A DNA stretch of 55,170 nt, from contig CALFSW010000173.1 of assembly GCA_937916505.1 (NCBI GenBank), forward strand, positions 1-55,170. Direction: 5' to 3'. The position numbers were made by a program, and so were the translations under genes. This document shows positions 34,281-45,810 of the stretch, piece after piece. Below the pieces are notes generated by a model. That model saw only the letters and a list, made by a program, of their open reading frames with translations. It made no database searches and was not told where the DNA came from. The stretch is from an uncultured Verrucomicrobiales bacterium. Lineage in GTDB: Bacteria > Verrucomicrobiota > Verrucomicrobiia > Verrucomicrobiales > Akkermansiaceae. Each line of letters opens with the position of its first letter. The first letter of the stretch is position 1.

Positions 34281-36154
34281 CTGACGAGCAAGAGCCCATC
34301 GAACCCGCGGAACTCCCCGAAGATTCTTCCGCTAAACCAACCTCGAAAAAAACTGCCAGGAAGGCGGCCAAAAAAACGGTGAAGAAAGCCGCGAAGAAGG
34401 CTGCTAAAAAGGCGACGAAAAAGGCGGCCAAGAAAGCGGTGACAAAGACCGCGAAGAAGGCGGCCAGGAAGGTCGCTAAAAAGGCGGAGGTCGAGGTTGA
34501 AGCCGAGCTTGAGCTTGTGCTCGAGATTGAGGAGGTCAAGGTTGTTGAACCAGTCACTGAAGAGAGTGCTTTTGCGGAAGCCGAGGCCGCCGAGATTGCG
34601 GCCACCCAAGCAGCCGAGGCTGCAATGAAGGCGGCGGAGGTCGCACGGGCTGCTGCCGAGAAGGCCGCAAAGGCCGCTGAGGAAGCGCGGAAAAATGCAG
34701 CGGCGAAGAAGGCCGCAGTCAAAAAAGAGGAGAAAGCCAAAGAAGATCAAGAGGAAGAGAGGGCCGGTGCTTCTAAAGGAGAGATCGCGGTGATTGAAGA
34801 AACTCCGGTATCCGGGGAAACGTCTAAAGAACAGGAGGCGCGAAAGCCAAGGCCGAAGAGGGAGGAAACTCCGCCTCCGCCCCCTCCCGAGGTCCCCGAC
34901 GAGGTGGATCTGAATGAATTTAGAAACGAACCACTGGGTGATCTCTATGATGAGGTTGAGCGTCTCCCTGTGCGCATCCCGAATACCGTGACCCGGGCCC
35001 AATTGGTCTTTACGATCTTGTCGTGTTACGCCACCCACGGAACGCGCATTGTCGGTGAAGGAGTGGTCGAGTTCTCAGGTGGAAGCTTTGGTATGGTGAG
35101 GGATGAAGCCAGGAGTTTTCGAAGTTCGGCGGATGACATTTATCTTTCGACCCAGATTCTGCAGGGTCACGGTTTGCGGGAAGGGCAACGGGTCAAGGTT
35201 GTGGTCCGTGAGCCAAGGCACCGTGACAAGTTTTTGTCTGTTGACGAGGTGTTGGAAATCGATGGATGTCCCGTGGCTGAATACGAGCAGCCGCTTCATT
35301 TTGATTCGCTGACTTCGTTGTTTCCCGAGGAGCGTTTTGTTCTGGAGGGAGACGATGACGGCGCCGGTCTTGCGACAAGGGTGGTTGATTTGGTGGCTCC
35401 ACTCGGAAAAGGGCAGCGCGGATTAATTGTCGCTCCGCCACGTGGCGGAAAGACCATTCTACTGAAGCAGATTGCAAAGGCTCTCCAGATTAATGCCCCA
35501 GAGGCGGAGCTGGTGATTTTACTTTTGGACGAGCGCCCCGAGGAAGTGACCGACTTTGAGGAAATGGTGGGGCAAAATGTTTTTGCTTCGACCTTCGATG
35601 AGCCCTCAACGCGTCATGCCGAGGTGGCTAATCTCGTCCTGGAGCGTTCCCGCCGTTTGGTGGAGCAGGGAAGGGATGTCGTCATTCTTCTGGACAGCCT
35701 GACGCGACTTGCCCGCGGCTATAACAATGCTTCAAGGGGAGGGCCGATTGGTTCCGGTGGAATCAATCCAAAGGCGATCACAGAAACGAGAAAGTTTTTC
35801 GGCGCCGCCCGGAATGTTGAAGAAGGAGGAAGTTTGACGATCCTGGCGACCTGCTTGGTTGAGACTGAAAGTCGGCTGGATGATGTCATTTTTGAAGAAC
35901 TCAAAGGAACTGGAAACATGGAAGTGAGATTGGATCGGGAACTCGCCGAACAGAGGATCTATCCCGCGATCCACATTCCCCAAAGTGGCACCAGAAATGA
36001 TGACCGCCTCTATCATCCCGACGAACTCCCGAGGGTGCAGGAAATTCGCAGGCATCTCGCCAGTTTGCCAATTGGCGAAGCCATCCAGACTCTTTTGAGG
36101 AATCTGGCCCGCACAAATACCAACACTGAACTCCTTTTACAGGGCATGCGCTGA
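34277..36154 (+). CDS. rho: transcription termination factor Rho with histone-H1-like N-terminus
   Basis: The start MTDEQEP at 34277 overlaps the coaE stop. The 625-residue protein is about 200 longer than E. coli Rho (419). Residues about 20-75 are a Lys/Ala-rich block of KKAAKKA-type repeats like histone H1 tails. An acidic/alanine helix and a proline stretch ([11 protein letters not shown], about 215) follow. The canonical part has the cold-shock RNA-binding domain (about 255-330: [17 protein letters not shown]), Walker A APPRGGKT (about 386-393), Walker [13 protein letters not shown], the Q/R loops ([19 protein letters not shown]) and the arginine finger region ([14 protein letters not shown]). 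It is a hexameric RNA translocase that ends transcription; the N-terminus probably adds nucleic-acid binding. Confidence 0.96.
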   Translation: MTDEQEPIEPAELPEDSSAKPTSKKTARKAAKKTVKKAAKKAAKKATKKAAKKAVTKTAKKAARKVAKKAEVEVEAELELVLEIEEVKVVEPVTEESAFAEAEAAEIAATQAAEAAMKAAEVARAAAEKAAKAAEEARKNAAAKKAAVKKEEKAKEDQEEERAGASKGEIAVIEETPVSGETSKEQEARKPRPKREETPPPPPPEVPDEVDLNEFRNEPLGDLYDEVERLPVRIPNTVTRAQLVFTILSCYATHGTRIVGEGVVEFSGGSFGMVRDEARSFRSSADDIYLSTQILQGHGLREGQRVKVVVREPRHRDKFLSVDEVLEIDGCPVAEYEQPLHFDSLTSLFPEERFVLEGDDDGAGLATRVVDLVAPLGKGQRGLIVAPPRGGKTILLKQIAKALQINAPEAELVILLLDERPEEVTDFEEMVGQNVFASTFDEPSTRHAEVANLVLERSRRLVEQGRDVVILLDSLTRLARGYNNASRGGPIGSGGINPKAITETRKFFGAARNVEEGGSLTILATCLVETESRLDDVIFEELKGTGNMEVRLDRELAEQRIYPAIHIPQSGTRNDDRLYHPDELPRVQEIRRHLASLPIGEAIQTLLRNLARTNTNTELLLQGMR

Positions 36155-36309
36155 TTTTGCGCTTGTCGCATTTGTTTCCTGCCCGTTAGTCTCCTCAAAA
36201 GCAAATACACACGCTTATCTCTTTTGTCGGATCCTAAATCCGGCAAATGCGACTTTTCCGGTTGCTTGGGATGAGAATACCATGTAAATGCATTGCAACA
36301 CCTTCGAAC

Positions 36310-37812
36310 ATGAACATCGCAAGATCGACAACCGCCTTAATTGGCGCCTTTTCTCTTTCCGCAAGTTTGGCTCACGGACAAGCCCAGCTTTTCTTTCAGG
36401 ACGTCAAAGCTTTCAAGCAAATCGGGCCCAACCAGTCTGAATATCAAGGTGGCTCCTGGAATATCCGCCTCCTTGATGGTGCGATTTTTTTCCTGCCTTG
36501 CTGGGCTAACTTTGGGCCCATTTATACCCAGCCGACAACGATCCCGCCTTGTCAGAGTGGAACGACTGGATTGATCACTGAAGGCGATTTGGATGGCGAT
36601 GGGGTTCGCGATGTGGGTTTCTACCTCTCGATTACCCAGCCAATTCCAGCCCGTCAGGTTGAGCCTTTTCAGACCGGTTTGGTCGAACTTTTTGCGGGCC
36701 CTCCTTCCTCTCTGCCACGCCCGCTCGGTGGCTTTAATTGGCTCGATACCAGTGTGGTTGCCTTCTATGACCTCGTGAACGACCCCATCAACGGCGTCGG
36801 CTATGAAGTCACGGTTTACGACTCCACCCGCCCATACGAAGCCGGAGCGGCCGGCTTGGAACAACATCGGGACGAGATTGTTCCAGGAATCTACACCTTT
36901 TCGTTCCCTACTCTGGGATCCGATGAGGTCGATCGGCAAAATTTCTACGTCAATGCTCCCCATCGCGAGATGGTTGAAATGGTGCCCGGACCGGGTGGGC
37001 GTGATGTTGTGAGTGGCGGAATCGGGGTCGGGAATGATTTTCGTCTTACGAATGACGACCGTTGGCATGATGGCGTTCAAGAGTTTGATCCCCGAATCAT
37101 TTTTGATTTTCAATGGGAGGGTTTAAATACCCAGACATTTTTGGCGGGTGACCGCATCTTTTTCTCTGTGCGAGAGAGGGATTCCGACCGGATTCGGTTC
37201 CCGCCTATTCCGGATCCGGTTCCGGGCAACCCCCATTTCCCCCAGTTGATCGGAAGTAGTCAACTCGGGATTCCTTCCGGCTATGAACTTGGGCCGGATT
37301 TCTTCGGGCCAGACCGTGAAATGAGAGTGGAAGTTGAGTTTCGTCGAGAGCTCCCTTCCGGGAATACTACCGATATTTCCAGTCGTATCTACCGTTGGGA
37401 CATTGATTTGATCGACACTTATGACGGCTTTAAATTGAATGGCTTTCCTGTCACATCAAGTGAGCTGCTCATCGCGCCTGAAGCGGATTACGATGGTGAT
37501 GGATTTACCAACTTGGAGGAATTTGGATTCCAGACGGATGTTCTGGATCCTGCTTCCGTTCCCAATCCCACTCCGGTTCTCGATGCCTTCACCAACCAGT
37601 GCATCCTTGATATTCCCAAGCGTCCCGGCATTGGTTCTCGCTTGAAGTATCAGGTTCAGTATTCCTTCGATATGGAAACCTGGGTCACGATCGAAGCGGG
37701 AGATCCGAATTGGTTTATCGTCTTTGATAATGATGAGCTGCTCAGTGTTCTCAGTCGTCGCCCTGCCTCTATCAACCCTTGTTTCGTTCGCGTGCAGTTT
37801 GAGAACTCCTAG
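36310..37812 (+). CDS. secreted protein with DGDG motif, function unknown
   Basis: The start MNIARST at 36310 gives 500 residues with a signal peptide ending near LAHGQ (about residue 24). The mature protein is beta-rich without an obvious enzyme motif. It has an Asp-rich calcium-type loop early (EGDLDGDGVRDVG, about 91-103) and a thrombospondin-3-like motif late (DYDGDGFTNLEEFGF, about 394-408). The C-terminal 70 residues (RLKYQVQYSFDMETW and so on) resemble a tail seen in other secreted verrucomicrobial proteins, and a like pattern (YVPQQSSDLTNWVPV) ends the neighbouring protease. It is 55 bases upstream of that protease gene, so the two may be co-expressed. Confidence 0.85.
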   Translation: MNIARSTTALIGAFSLSASLAHGQAQLFFQDVKAFKQIGPNQSEYQGGSWNIRLLDGAIFFLPCWANFGPIYTQPTTIPPCQSGTTGLITEGDLDGDGVRDVGFYLSITQPIPARQVEPFQTGLVELFAGPPSSLPRPLGGFNWLDTSVVAFYDLVNDPINGVGYEVTVYDSTRPYEAGAAGLEQHRDEIVPGIYTFSFPTLGSDEVDRQNFYVNAPHREMVEMVPGPGGRDVVSGGIGVGNDFRLTNDDRWHDGVQEFDPRIIFDFQWEGLNTQTFLAGDRIFFSVRERDSDRIRFPPIPDPVPGNPHFPQLIGSSQLGIPSGYELGPDFFGPDREMRVEVEFRRELPSGNTTDISSRIYRWDIDLIDTYDGFKLNGFPVTSSELLIAPEADYDGDGFTNLEEFGFQTDVLDPASVPNPTPVLDAFTNQCILDIPKRPGIGSRLKYQVQYSFDMETWVTIEAGDPNWFIVFDNDELLSVLSRRPASINPCFVRVQFENS

Positions 37813-37867
37813 TCTGGTAGACCTTTGCTTTCTCTCAATTCGCAACACTAATTTCCTCGGTTCTGTT

Positions 37868-40800
37868 ATGAAAAATTCTTCAAAAACTCTCCTCTCTCTT
37901 CTAGCTCTCACGGGATCCGTCTTTAGTCAGACGGCTTCAAGTTTGGTCAGCGTCCCGGCTCCGACATCCGGGAGCCATCAATTCACGCAAAACGGAAAGT
38001 CATCCGACCTATCCCTCTGCACTTACGAAATCTGTTTCATGGACGAGAGTGGTCGTCTCAAAATTGAGCCGGTTGCTGCCGGTTCAATGTCTGCAATTAT
38101 CCATCAGGCATCTCAGCCTGATCAGGAAAAATATCTCGTATTTTATCCGGTGGGGCAGGAGAGGAATCCCAACGCCCGTCGCGTCTTGCGAAACCGCTAC
38201 CTTGTGAATTTGTCAGAAGATGCTGATCTGGATGCCATCAAGGAGCGTTGTGGAATGAAGTCAATTCGTCGTGCGAGAGCCGGTTCCACCATCGCAGTTT
38301 GCGAGGAGGAGTCTGCCGGACGGGCTTTGGCTCAATTGACGAATGTTCTCTCCGATCCACAGATCGTAAGTTCCGAGCCATTGTTCGCACGGAAACGATT
38401 TAAGAGAGCAGTTCCAACCGACCCGTTTTATGATAACGTGGGTGATGACGCCCGCCCCGATGGGGTTTATCAGTGGTATCTGAACAATGTGGGGGCCAAT
38501 GGTGGAACCCCTGACATCGATATCAATCTTGAGCCAGCCCTGGATCGTGCGACGGGGAACGGAGTGACTGTTGCGATTGTCGATGATGGTTTGTCAACCG
38601 ACCACCTCGACCTTGTTGCAAATGCAGTTGGTCCGCACCTTAATCTTTTGGATGGGGATCCGGCTGATCCGGCGACTCTCGATGGCACCGCGACCCATGG
38701 AACCATGGTGGCGGGATTGATTGGGGCTGCCTTTAATAATGGCGAAGGAATTTCGGGAGTGGCGCCCAGAGCCGATCTTTCGGGAATCCGGCTTCTCGGG
38801 GACTTGGTTGATGATTCCGACGAGGCGACAGCCTTGGGTTTCATGAACGATGTGATCGATGTCTACAACAACAGTTGGGGCCCCGATGATACCACTCTTG
38901 ATTTGGAGGGGCCTGGAACACTCACCTTAAGAGCTCTTCAATCTGGTGTGGAAAATGGAAGAGTCGTTGGAGGAGATCCAAAGGGTGTCGTCTATGTTTG
39001 GGCTGCTGGAGATGGTGGAGCAATCGATGATAATTCGAATTATGATGGCTACGCGAATTCCAAGTATACCATCGCGGTGGGATCGGTCGATGATTCGGGC
39101 AGAATCGCCACCTACTCGGAGCCTGGTGCCAACATCGTAGTTGTGGCTCCCTCCGATGGTGGTGCCCAACAAATGCTTACGACTTCCTATTTATTGGGGG
39201 TAGATGATGATGACCTCCCGATCCGAACCACCGAGTATGACACCACATTTGGTGGGACTTCGGCTTCGGCCGCCCTAGTTTCGGGAGTTGTCGCTCTGAT
39301 GCTTGAAGAAAATCCCGATCTTTCGTGGCGGGATGTCCAGGATATTTTGATTCGCACAGCCCGCAGAACGGACGCGAGTGAAGATGGCGCATGGATTACC
39401 AATGCTGCGGGCCTGGATTTCCACCATGGTTATGGAGCGGGCTTGGTTGATGCCGGTGCTGCAGTGCAATCGGCTTTCGAGCGGGGTCTTCCTTCGGGCG
39501 AATTCCTTGGGACTGCCGAGCGGCATCAGCTTTCGAAGTTTTTTGGCAATGATGAGTCCGACCCAACGACAGAAAGTGGTCTGGTTCCTGATAATTCCGG
39601 AGATTCGCTTTTAATTGGATTCGATATGACCGAGGGCTTGGACGTCAATGGTGACTTGGTCCCTCTCGCCAATCTTAAGGTTGAGCACGTGGAGCTTAAC
39701 GCGACCATCGTGACCGACAGTCGATCGGATTTGGATATTGTTTTGATCTCACCCAATGGCACCCAGAGTGTTCTGCAGGAAGCAAACGAAAACAATGAGG
39801 AGCAGAGTATCCGTCGATGGACATTCTCGACAGTTCGGAATTGGGGCGAGGGATCTGCAGGGACCTGGGTGGTTCGGATTACTGATCGCGTCACCGGGAG
39901 TCAGGCTGTTCTTAACAACGCCACCCTCGTTATTAATGGTTCTGTTGATCCTGAAGCACCCGTGACGCAGAACCCGATTTTGACAAGTGCCCCGGTGATC
40001 AATATTGATCAAGGTGCCCCATTTACCTACAAATTGGAGACCTCTGGTGCGACTACGGTGGCCGTAGGGGTTCTTCCTCCAGGGATCGTTTTTGATTCAG
40101 AGACGAGTACGATCTTTGGAACCCCCACTACCCCTGGTCTTTTTTCTGTTCCAGTGACTCTGGGTAATGCCGAAGGGGACGAAAGTGAATTCACGATCAC
40201 CTTTGTGATCAGTCCGACTTCAGTTGCTTTGGGCGATGCTGTTGGGGTTGAGGATGACATCAAGGATAGACCCGCTGTTTTTGGAGGGGATGCCCCATGG
40301 GATTTTGAGCTTACTGATACGAATGACGGTCCGGATGCGGAAAATCCAAGTGCCGCAAGAAGTGCGGTTAACCTTGGAGATAACGAGCAGTCTATCTTTG
40401 GCTTCAACGATCTTCCCGGTGGCGTCATTGTTTTCGATTGGAAAACTGCTTCCGAAGAGGGTGCGGACCGCCTCTGGTTCAATCGGACGGGTGATGTTCC
40501 CCAGGTGTGGGATGCTTTCATTAGTGGGAATCGCGAATGGGGAACTGCAGCGATCATTCTCCCTGATGATTCCAATGATGTGCGGTGGATTTATTCCAAA
40601 AATGAGGCTGACGCCATCGGGGAAGATCGTGGATTGGTTGATAATGTCCGTATTATAACGATCGACAAGTTCAACGAAGACATCATCGCAGCGGCAAATA
40701 TTCAGGGCTTTGAGCCCGAATTTGACAGTAGAGCGACCTTCTATGTCGTGAGCCCTTTTGGAGCCAGCCCTGTGCCTGGTGGCACTCAACCATTGGCGAT

Positions 40801-41509
40801 TGCTTCATCCGCAGTTGGAAATGGTCAAACGGTTTCGATGTCCACATGGGTGGAGGGACCGGGTAGCTTCGAGTTTTTGGGCCTCGTGTATGGTGAGAGT
40901 GATGATGTTTTAGAGGTTCTTGTGGACGGTGTTGTCGTTGCCACAGGCCCTGGTGGAGCTGATTCAGCTTTTGGCTTTGGTCTTCTTGCCCCCCAGGGCG
41001 GCCTCGCTATTCCTGATGGTCGTAGGAGGGTTCAGTTCCGATACAGGAAGAGCTTTTCGGGTACCCTTTATGGTGAGTCGGAAGGGCGTCCGTTTGAGGG
41101 AATCATTCTCGATAACCTAAAGTATACTCCGGTGAACGATTTCAGCGCCTTCACTTCGGGCTATGGTAATGGGGTTGATTATGCTCCCGGTGCCGATGCC
41201 GACGGAGATGGGTATTCCAATCACCATGAGTATGCCTTTGGTGGTAGCCTGATCGTCGCTGATATTCCGAAGTACCTCCCTAAGGTGGTGACTTCCGGGG
41301 ATAGGAGCTACATCGAGTATGGTGTCGACACTTCCCGGGCAGATTTGACCTATGTTCCCCAGCAATCATCGGATTTGACCAACTGGGTCCCGGTTGAGTT
41401 GGCGACCCTGAATCGGTCGGAGGGGGATGTTGAGATCTATCGGGTTCCGGTCATTAGTGGCCCTGGTCGCGGAAATCTCTTCTACCGGGTGCTTGCCCGG
41501 ACAAAATAG
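37868..41509 (+). CDS. furin/kexin-like subtilase (S8B) with P domain
   Basis: The start MKNSSKT at 37868 gives 1213 residues. Signal peptide about 1-20; propeptide to about 180 ending in the basic site RKRFKR (175-180); then PTDPFYDN...YQWYLNNVG as at the N-terminus of mature furins. The catalytic triad is D239 (IVDDGLSTDHLDL), H277 (THGTMVAG) and S465 (GGTSASAA). SWGPDD and VYVWAAGDGG (D382) match furin's SWGPED and VWASGNGG, so the oxyanion-hole Asn is Asp, as in PC2. A P/homoB domain (about 620-695, SDLDIVLISPNG...GTWVVRITD) follows, then an Ig-like cadherin-type segment, beta domains and a C-terminal DADGDGYSNHHEY motif. It probably processes or degrades surface proteins outside the cell. 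Confidence 0.94.
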   Translation: MKNSSKTLLSLLALTGSVFSQTASSLVSVPAPTSGSHQFTQNGKSSDLSLCTYEICFMDESGRLKIEPVAAGSMSAIIHQASQPDQEKYLVFYPVGQERNPNARRVLRNRYLVNLSEDADLDAIKERCGMKSIRRARAGSTIAVCEEESAGRALAQLTNVLSDPQIVSSEPLFARKRFKRAVPTDPFYDNVGDDARPDGVYQWYLNNVGANGGTPDIDINLEPALDRATGNGVTVAIVDDGLSTDHLDLVANAVGPHLNLLDGDPADPATLDGTATHGTMVAGLIGAAFNNGEGISGVAPRADLSGIRLLGDLVDDSDEATALGFMNDVIDVYNNSWGPDDTTLDLEGPGTLTLRALQSGVENGRVVGGDPKGVVYVWAAGDGGAIDDNSNYDGYANSKYTIAVGSVDDSGRIATYSEPGANIVVVAPSDGGAQQMLTTSYLLGVDDDDLPIRTTEYDTTFGGTSASAALVSGVVALMLEENPDLSWRDVQDILIRTARRTDASEDGAWITNAAGLDFHHGYGAGLVDAGAAVQSAFERGLPSGEFLGTAERHQLSKFFGNDESDPTTESGLVPDNSGDSLLIGFDMTEGLDVNGDLVPLANLKVEHVELNATIVTDSRSDLDIVLISPNGTQSVLQEANENNEEQSIRRWTFSTVRNWGEGSAGTWVVRITDRVTGSQAVLNNATLVINGSVDPEAPVTQNPILTSAPVINIDQGAPFTYKLETSGATTVAVGVLPPGIVFDSETSTIFGTPTTPGLFSVPVTLGNAEGDESEFTITFVISPTSVALGDAVGVEDDIKDRPAVFGGDAPWDFELTDTNDGPDAENPSAARSAVNLGDNEQSIFGFNDLPGGVIVFDWKTASEEGADRLWFNRTGDVPQVWDAFISGNREWGTAAIILPDDSNDVRWIYSKNEADAIGEDRGLVDNVRIITIDKFNEDIIAAANIQGFEPEFDSRATFYVVSPFGASPVPGGTQPLAIASSAVGNGQTVSMSTWVEGPGSFEFLGLVYGESDDVLEVLVDGVVVATGPGGADSAFGFGLLAPQGGLAIPDGRRRVQFRYRKSFSGTLYGESEGRPFEGIILDNLKYTPVNDFSAFTSGYGNGVDYAPGADADGDGYSNHHEYAFGGSLIVADIPKYLPKVVTSGDRSYIEYGVDTSRADLTYVPQQSSDLTNWVPVELATLNRSEGDVEIYRVPVISGPGRGNLFYRVLARTK

Positions 41510-41560
41510 TGGGAAATTTGACGTAGAAAGCTTGATTAAGTCACTGCTTTCCTAAACTTC

Positions 41561-41594
41561 AAAGGAACAGGGAAAGCTCTCTGTTCCTTTTTTT
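41561..41594 (+). terminator. intrinsic terminator directly before rnd start
   Basis: AAAGGAACAG (41561-41570) pairs exactly with CTGTTCCTTT (41581-41590), and a T-tract continues to 41594. It is the natural end of the protease transcript, but the rnd ATG at 41599 follows only four bases later. Confidence 0.85.
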
Positions 41595-41598
41595 CATT

Positions 41599-42654
41599 AT
41601 GTCCTCTGATCAGTATACAAAGGTAGAGCCTCTGGTGAAATCGTTGCCTTCCGCCCCGGGGGGCGTTGGTTTGGATTTGGAGGCCGATAGCCTCTATCGC
41701 CATTCCGAACGAATCTGTCTCGTTCAGGTCTGTTACGGAGACCAGGTTGAATTGATTGACCCGCTTGATGGGGAGTCATTGGAGCCTCTCGTTGAGTGGT
41801 TGAAGGGGGCGAAAATATGGATGCATGGAGCGGATTACGACATGTCTCTGATGCTTCGCGAATGGCAAATGGTTCCCCCTGTTCTCTACGACACGCAGAT
41901 TGCGGCCCAGTTGCTGGGTCACGAGAAATTCGGTTATGCCAGCTTGGTCGAGCAGTATTTTGATGTTGAGTTGTCAAAGAGTTCCCAAAAAGCTGATTGG
42001 GGAAAGCGGCCCCTCAGTCCCACGATGTTGGAGTATGCCTGTAATGACGTTCGCTATCTCCTTCCTCTGGCGGAAGCGGTTGAAACGAAGCTCCGGGACC
42101 TTGGGCGTTATGATTGGTTTTTGGAATCCTGCCAGGCAGCGCAGGATCGGGTTGTGGCTCGCGAGTCGGTGGAAAAAGAATCCTGGCGAATTGGCGGGAG
42201 TGGAAAGCTCAAGCCAAGTGGGCTGAGGTTCTTAAAATCTCTTTGGGAATGGCGGGATCAGGAGGCCGCGGCATGGAACCGCCCTAGCTTTATGGTGGCG
42301 ACCAACAAGCAGTTAATATTCTGGTCTATGGATCTTGTGGAGGGAAAGCGTCTTGAGCTTCCCCCAAAATTGCGGCGCGACCGGCGTGAGCGTCTGGAGC
42401 AAGCGATCAAGGTCTCCAAAGAGATCCCCGAGGAAGAGTGGCCGCTTCGCCCCAAGGGAGAGCGGAGACGCTATGACGAGACTTTTGAAGCTCGCCTCAA
42501 GGAGGAGTTGGAGAAGAGAAATCAAGTGGGGGAGGGGCTCGGGATAGATCCCTCAATTATTGCATCGCGGGCTGTGATGGAGCAAGTGGTGGCCGGTCGG
42601 GCGGAGCCCCGCGACATTCTCTTGAAATGGCAGTGCGATTTGCTGCGCTTTTAG
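41599..42654 (+). CDS. rnd: ribonuclease D (DEDDy 3'-5' exonuclease with HRDC domain)
   Basis: It trims tRNA and other stable RNA 3' ends. The 351-residue protein has the DEDD exonuclease motifs in order: GLDLEAD (about 24-30), HGADYDM (about 77-83) and LEYACNDVRYL (about 143-153, with the Tyr and Asp of the DEDDy type). The part from about 205 on is the helical HRDC region (SGLRFLKSLWEWRDQEAAAWNRPSFMVATN). Length is close to E. coli RNase D (375). The start codon lies four bases after a strong intrinsic terminator, so its expression signal is unclear. Confidence 0.93.
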   Translation: MSSDQYTKVEPLVKSLPSAPGGVGLDLEADSLYRHSERICLVQVCYGDQVELIDPLDGESLEPLVEWLKGAKIWMHGADYDMSLMLREWQMVPPVLYDTQIAAQLLGHEKFGYASLVEQYFDVELSKSSQKADWGKRPLSPTMLEYACNDVRYLLPLAEAVETKLRDLGRYDWFLESCQAAQDRVVARESVEKESWRIGGSGKLKPSGLRFLKSLWEWRDQEAAAWNRPSFMVATNKQLIFWSMDLVEGKRLELPPKLRRDRRERLEQAIKVSKEIPEEEWPLRPKGERRRYDETFEARLKEELEKRNQVGEGLGIDPSIIASRAVMEQVVAGRAEPRDILLKWQCDLLRF

Positions 42655-42702
42655 AAATTAGAGTATTGGACTTAGAGGGCTTTTGGGTAAACTTCCCATC
42701 TT

Positions 42703-43140
42703 ATGCCAGTGCAAGGAGGAAGCACCGAAAGCGTCATCAATTTTTCGTGTGATTATTGCCGGATCTCACTGACTGTTGATGATTCACTTGCCGGGGTTAC
42801 TGGTCCTTGCCCTTCGTGCGGACAGTCCATTACCGCACCGCAACCCAATTCTCCCCATCGAGTAGAGATGAGACCCCGGGAGTTCCGATCCCGGGAAGAA
42901 CCTCCGGTGCGGCCCGGTGGTGGAGATGTTCAGATTTCATCACGCGAAGCGACCGGTTCGCAACCTGGTGAGTGGGGGCGAGCCAGAAGGCGTGCCATCA
43001 GTCCCCAGATCCGGGTTTCGGAGGCTCATCGTGAGCGAGCCGAAGTCGCTGCCGTAGCAAAGATGTTGATTGCCGGATTCGTGGTTCTTGCCATTGTTTT
43101 GGGGGTTGCTTACTGGCTCAATTATCGCGTCAGCGCGTAG
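42703..43140 (+). CDS. zinc-ribbon protein with C-terminal membrane anchor
   Basis: This 145-residue protein has an N-terminal zinc ribbon with two CxxC pairs (CDYC about 16-19, CPSC about 36-39), separated by the usual 16 residues. A low-complexity arginine/proline-rich linker and one C-terminal membrane helix (MLIAGFVVLAIVLGVAYWL) follow. An AAGGAGG-like site precedes the start region. No function can be assigned; similar zinc-ribbon/tail-anchor proteins are frequent in Verrucomicrobia and Planctomycetes. It lies about 90 bases before gyrB on the same strand. Confidence 0.85.
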   Translation: MPVQGGSTESVINFSCDYCRISLTVDDSLAGVTGPCPSCGQSITAPQPNSPHRVEMRPREFRSREEPPVRPGGGDVQISSREATGSQPGEWGRARRRAISPQIRVSEAHRERAEVAAVAKMLIAGFVVLAIVLGVAYWLNYRVSA

Positions 43141-43179
43141 CAGGATTTTCTTTCCAGGGGCCCTGAAAAAAACGTTTGA

Positions 43180-45789
<2,610 letters not shown>

Positions 45790-45810
45790 AATCGAACCCT
45801 TTAATTTTCC

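Noticed and set aside
34320-34480. Lys/Ala repeat DNA in rho as a tandem repeat or mobile element
   Set aside because: The repeat is at protein level with varied codons and stays in frame with a complete Rho, so it is coding.
36225-36245. 8-bp hairpin upstream of the secreted protein at 36310 as a rho terminator
   Set aside because: It includes a G-U pair and has no T-tract on either strand, so termination is not supported.
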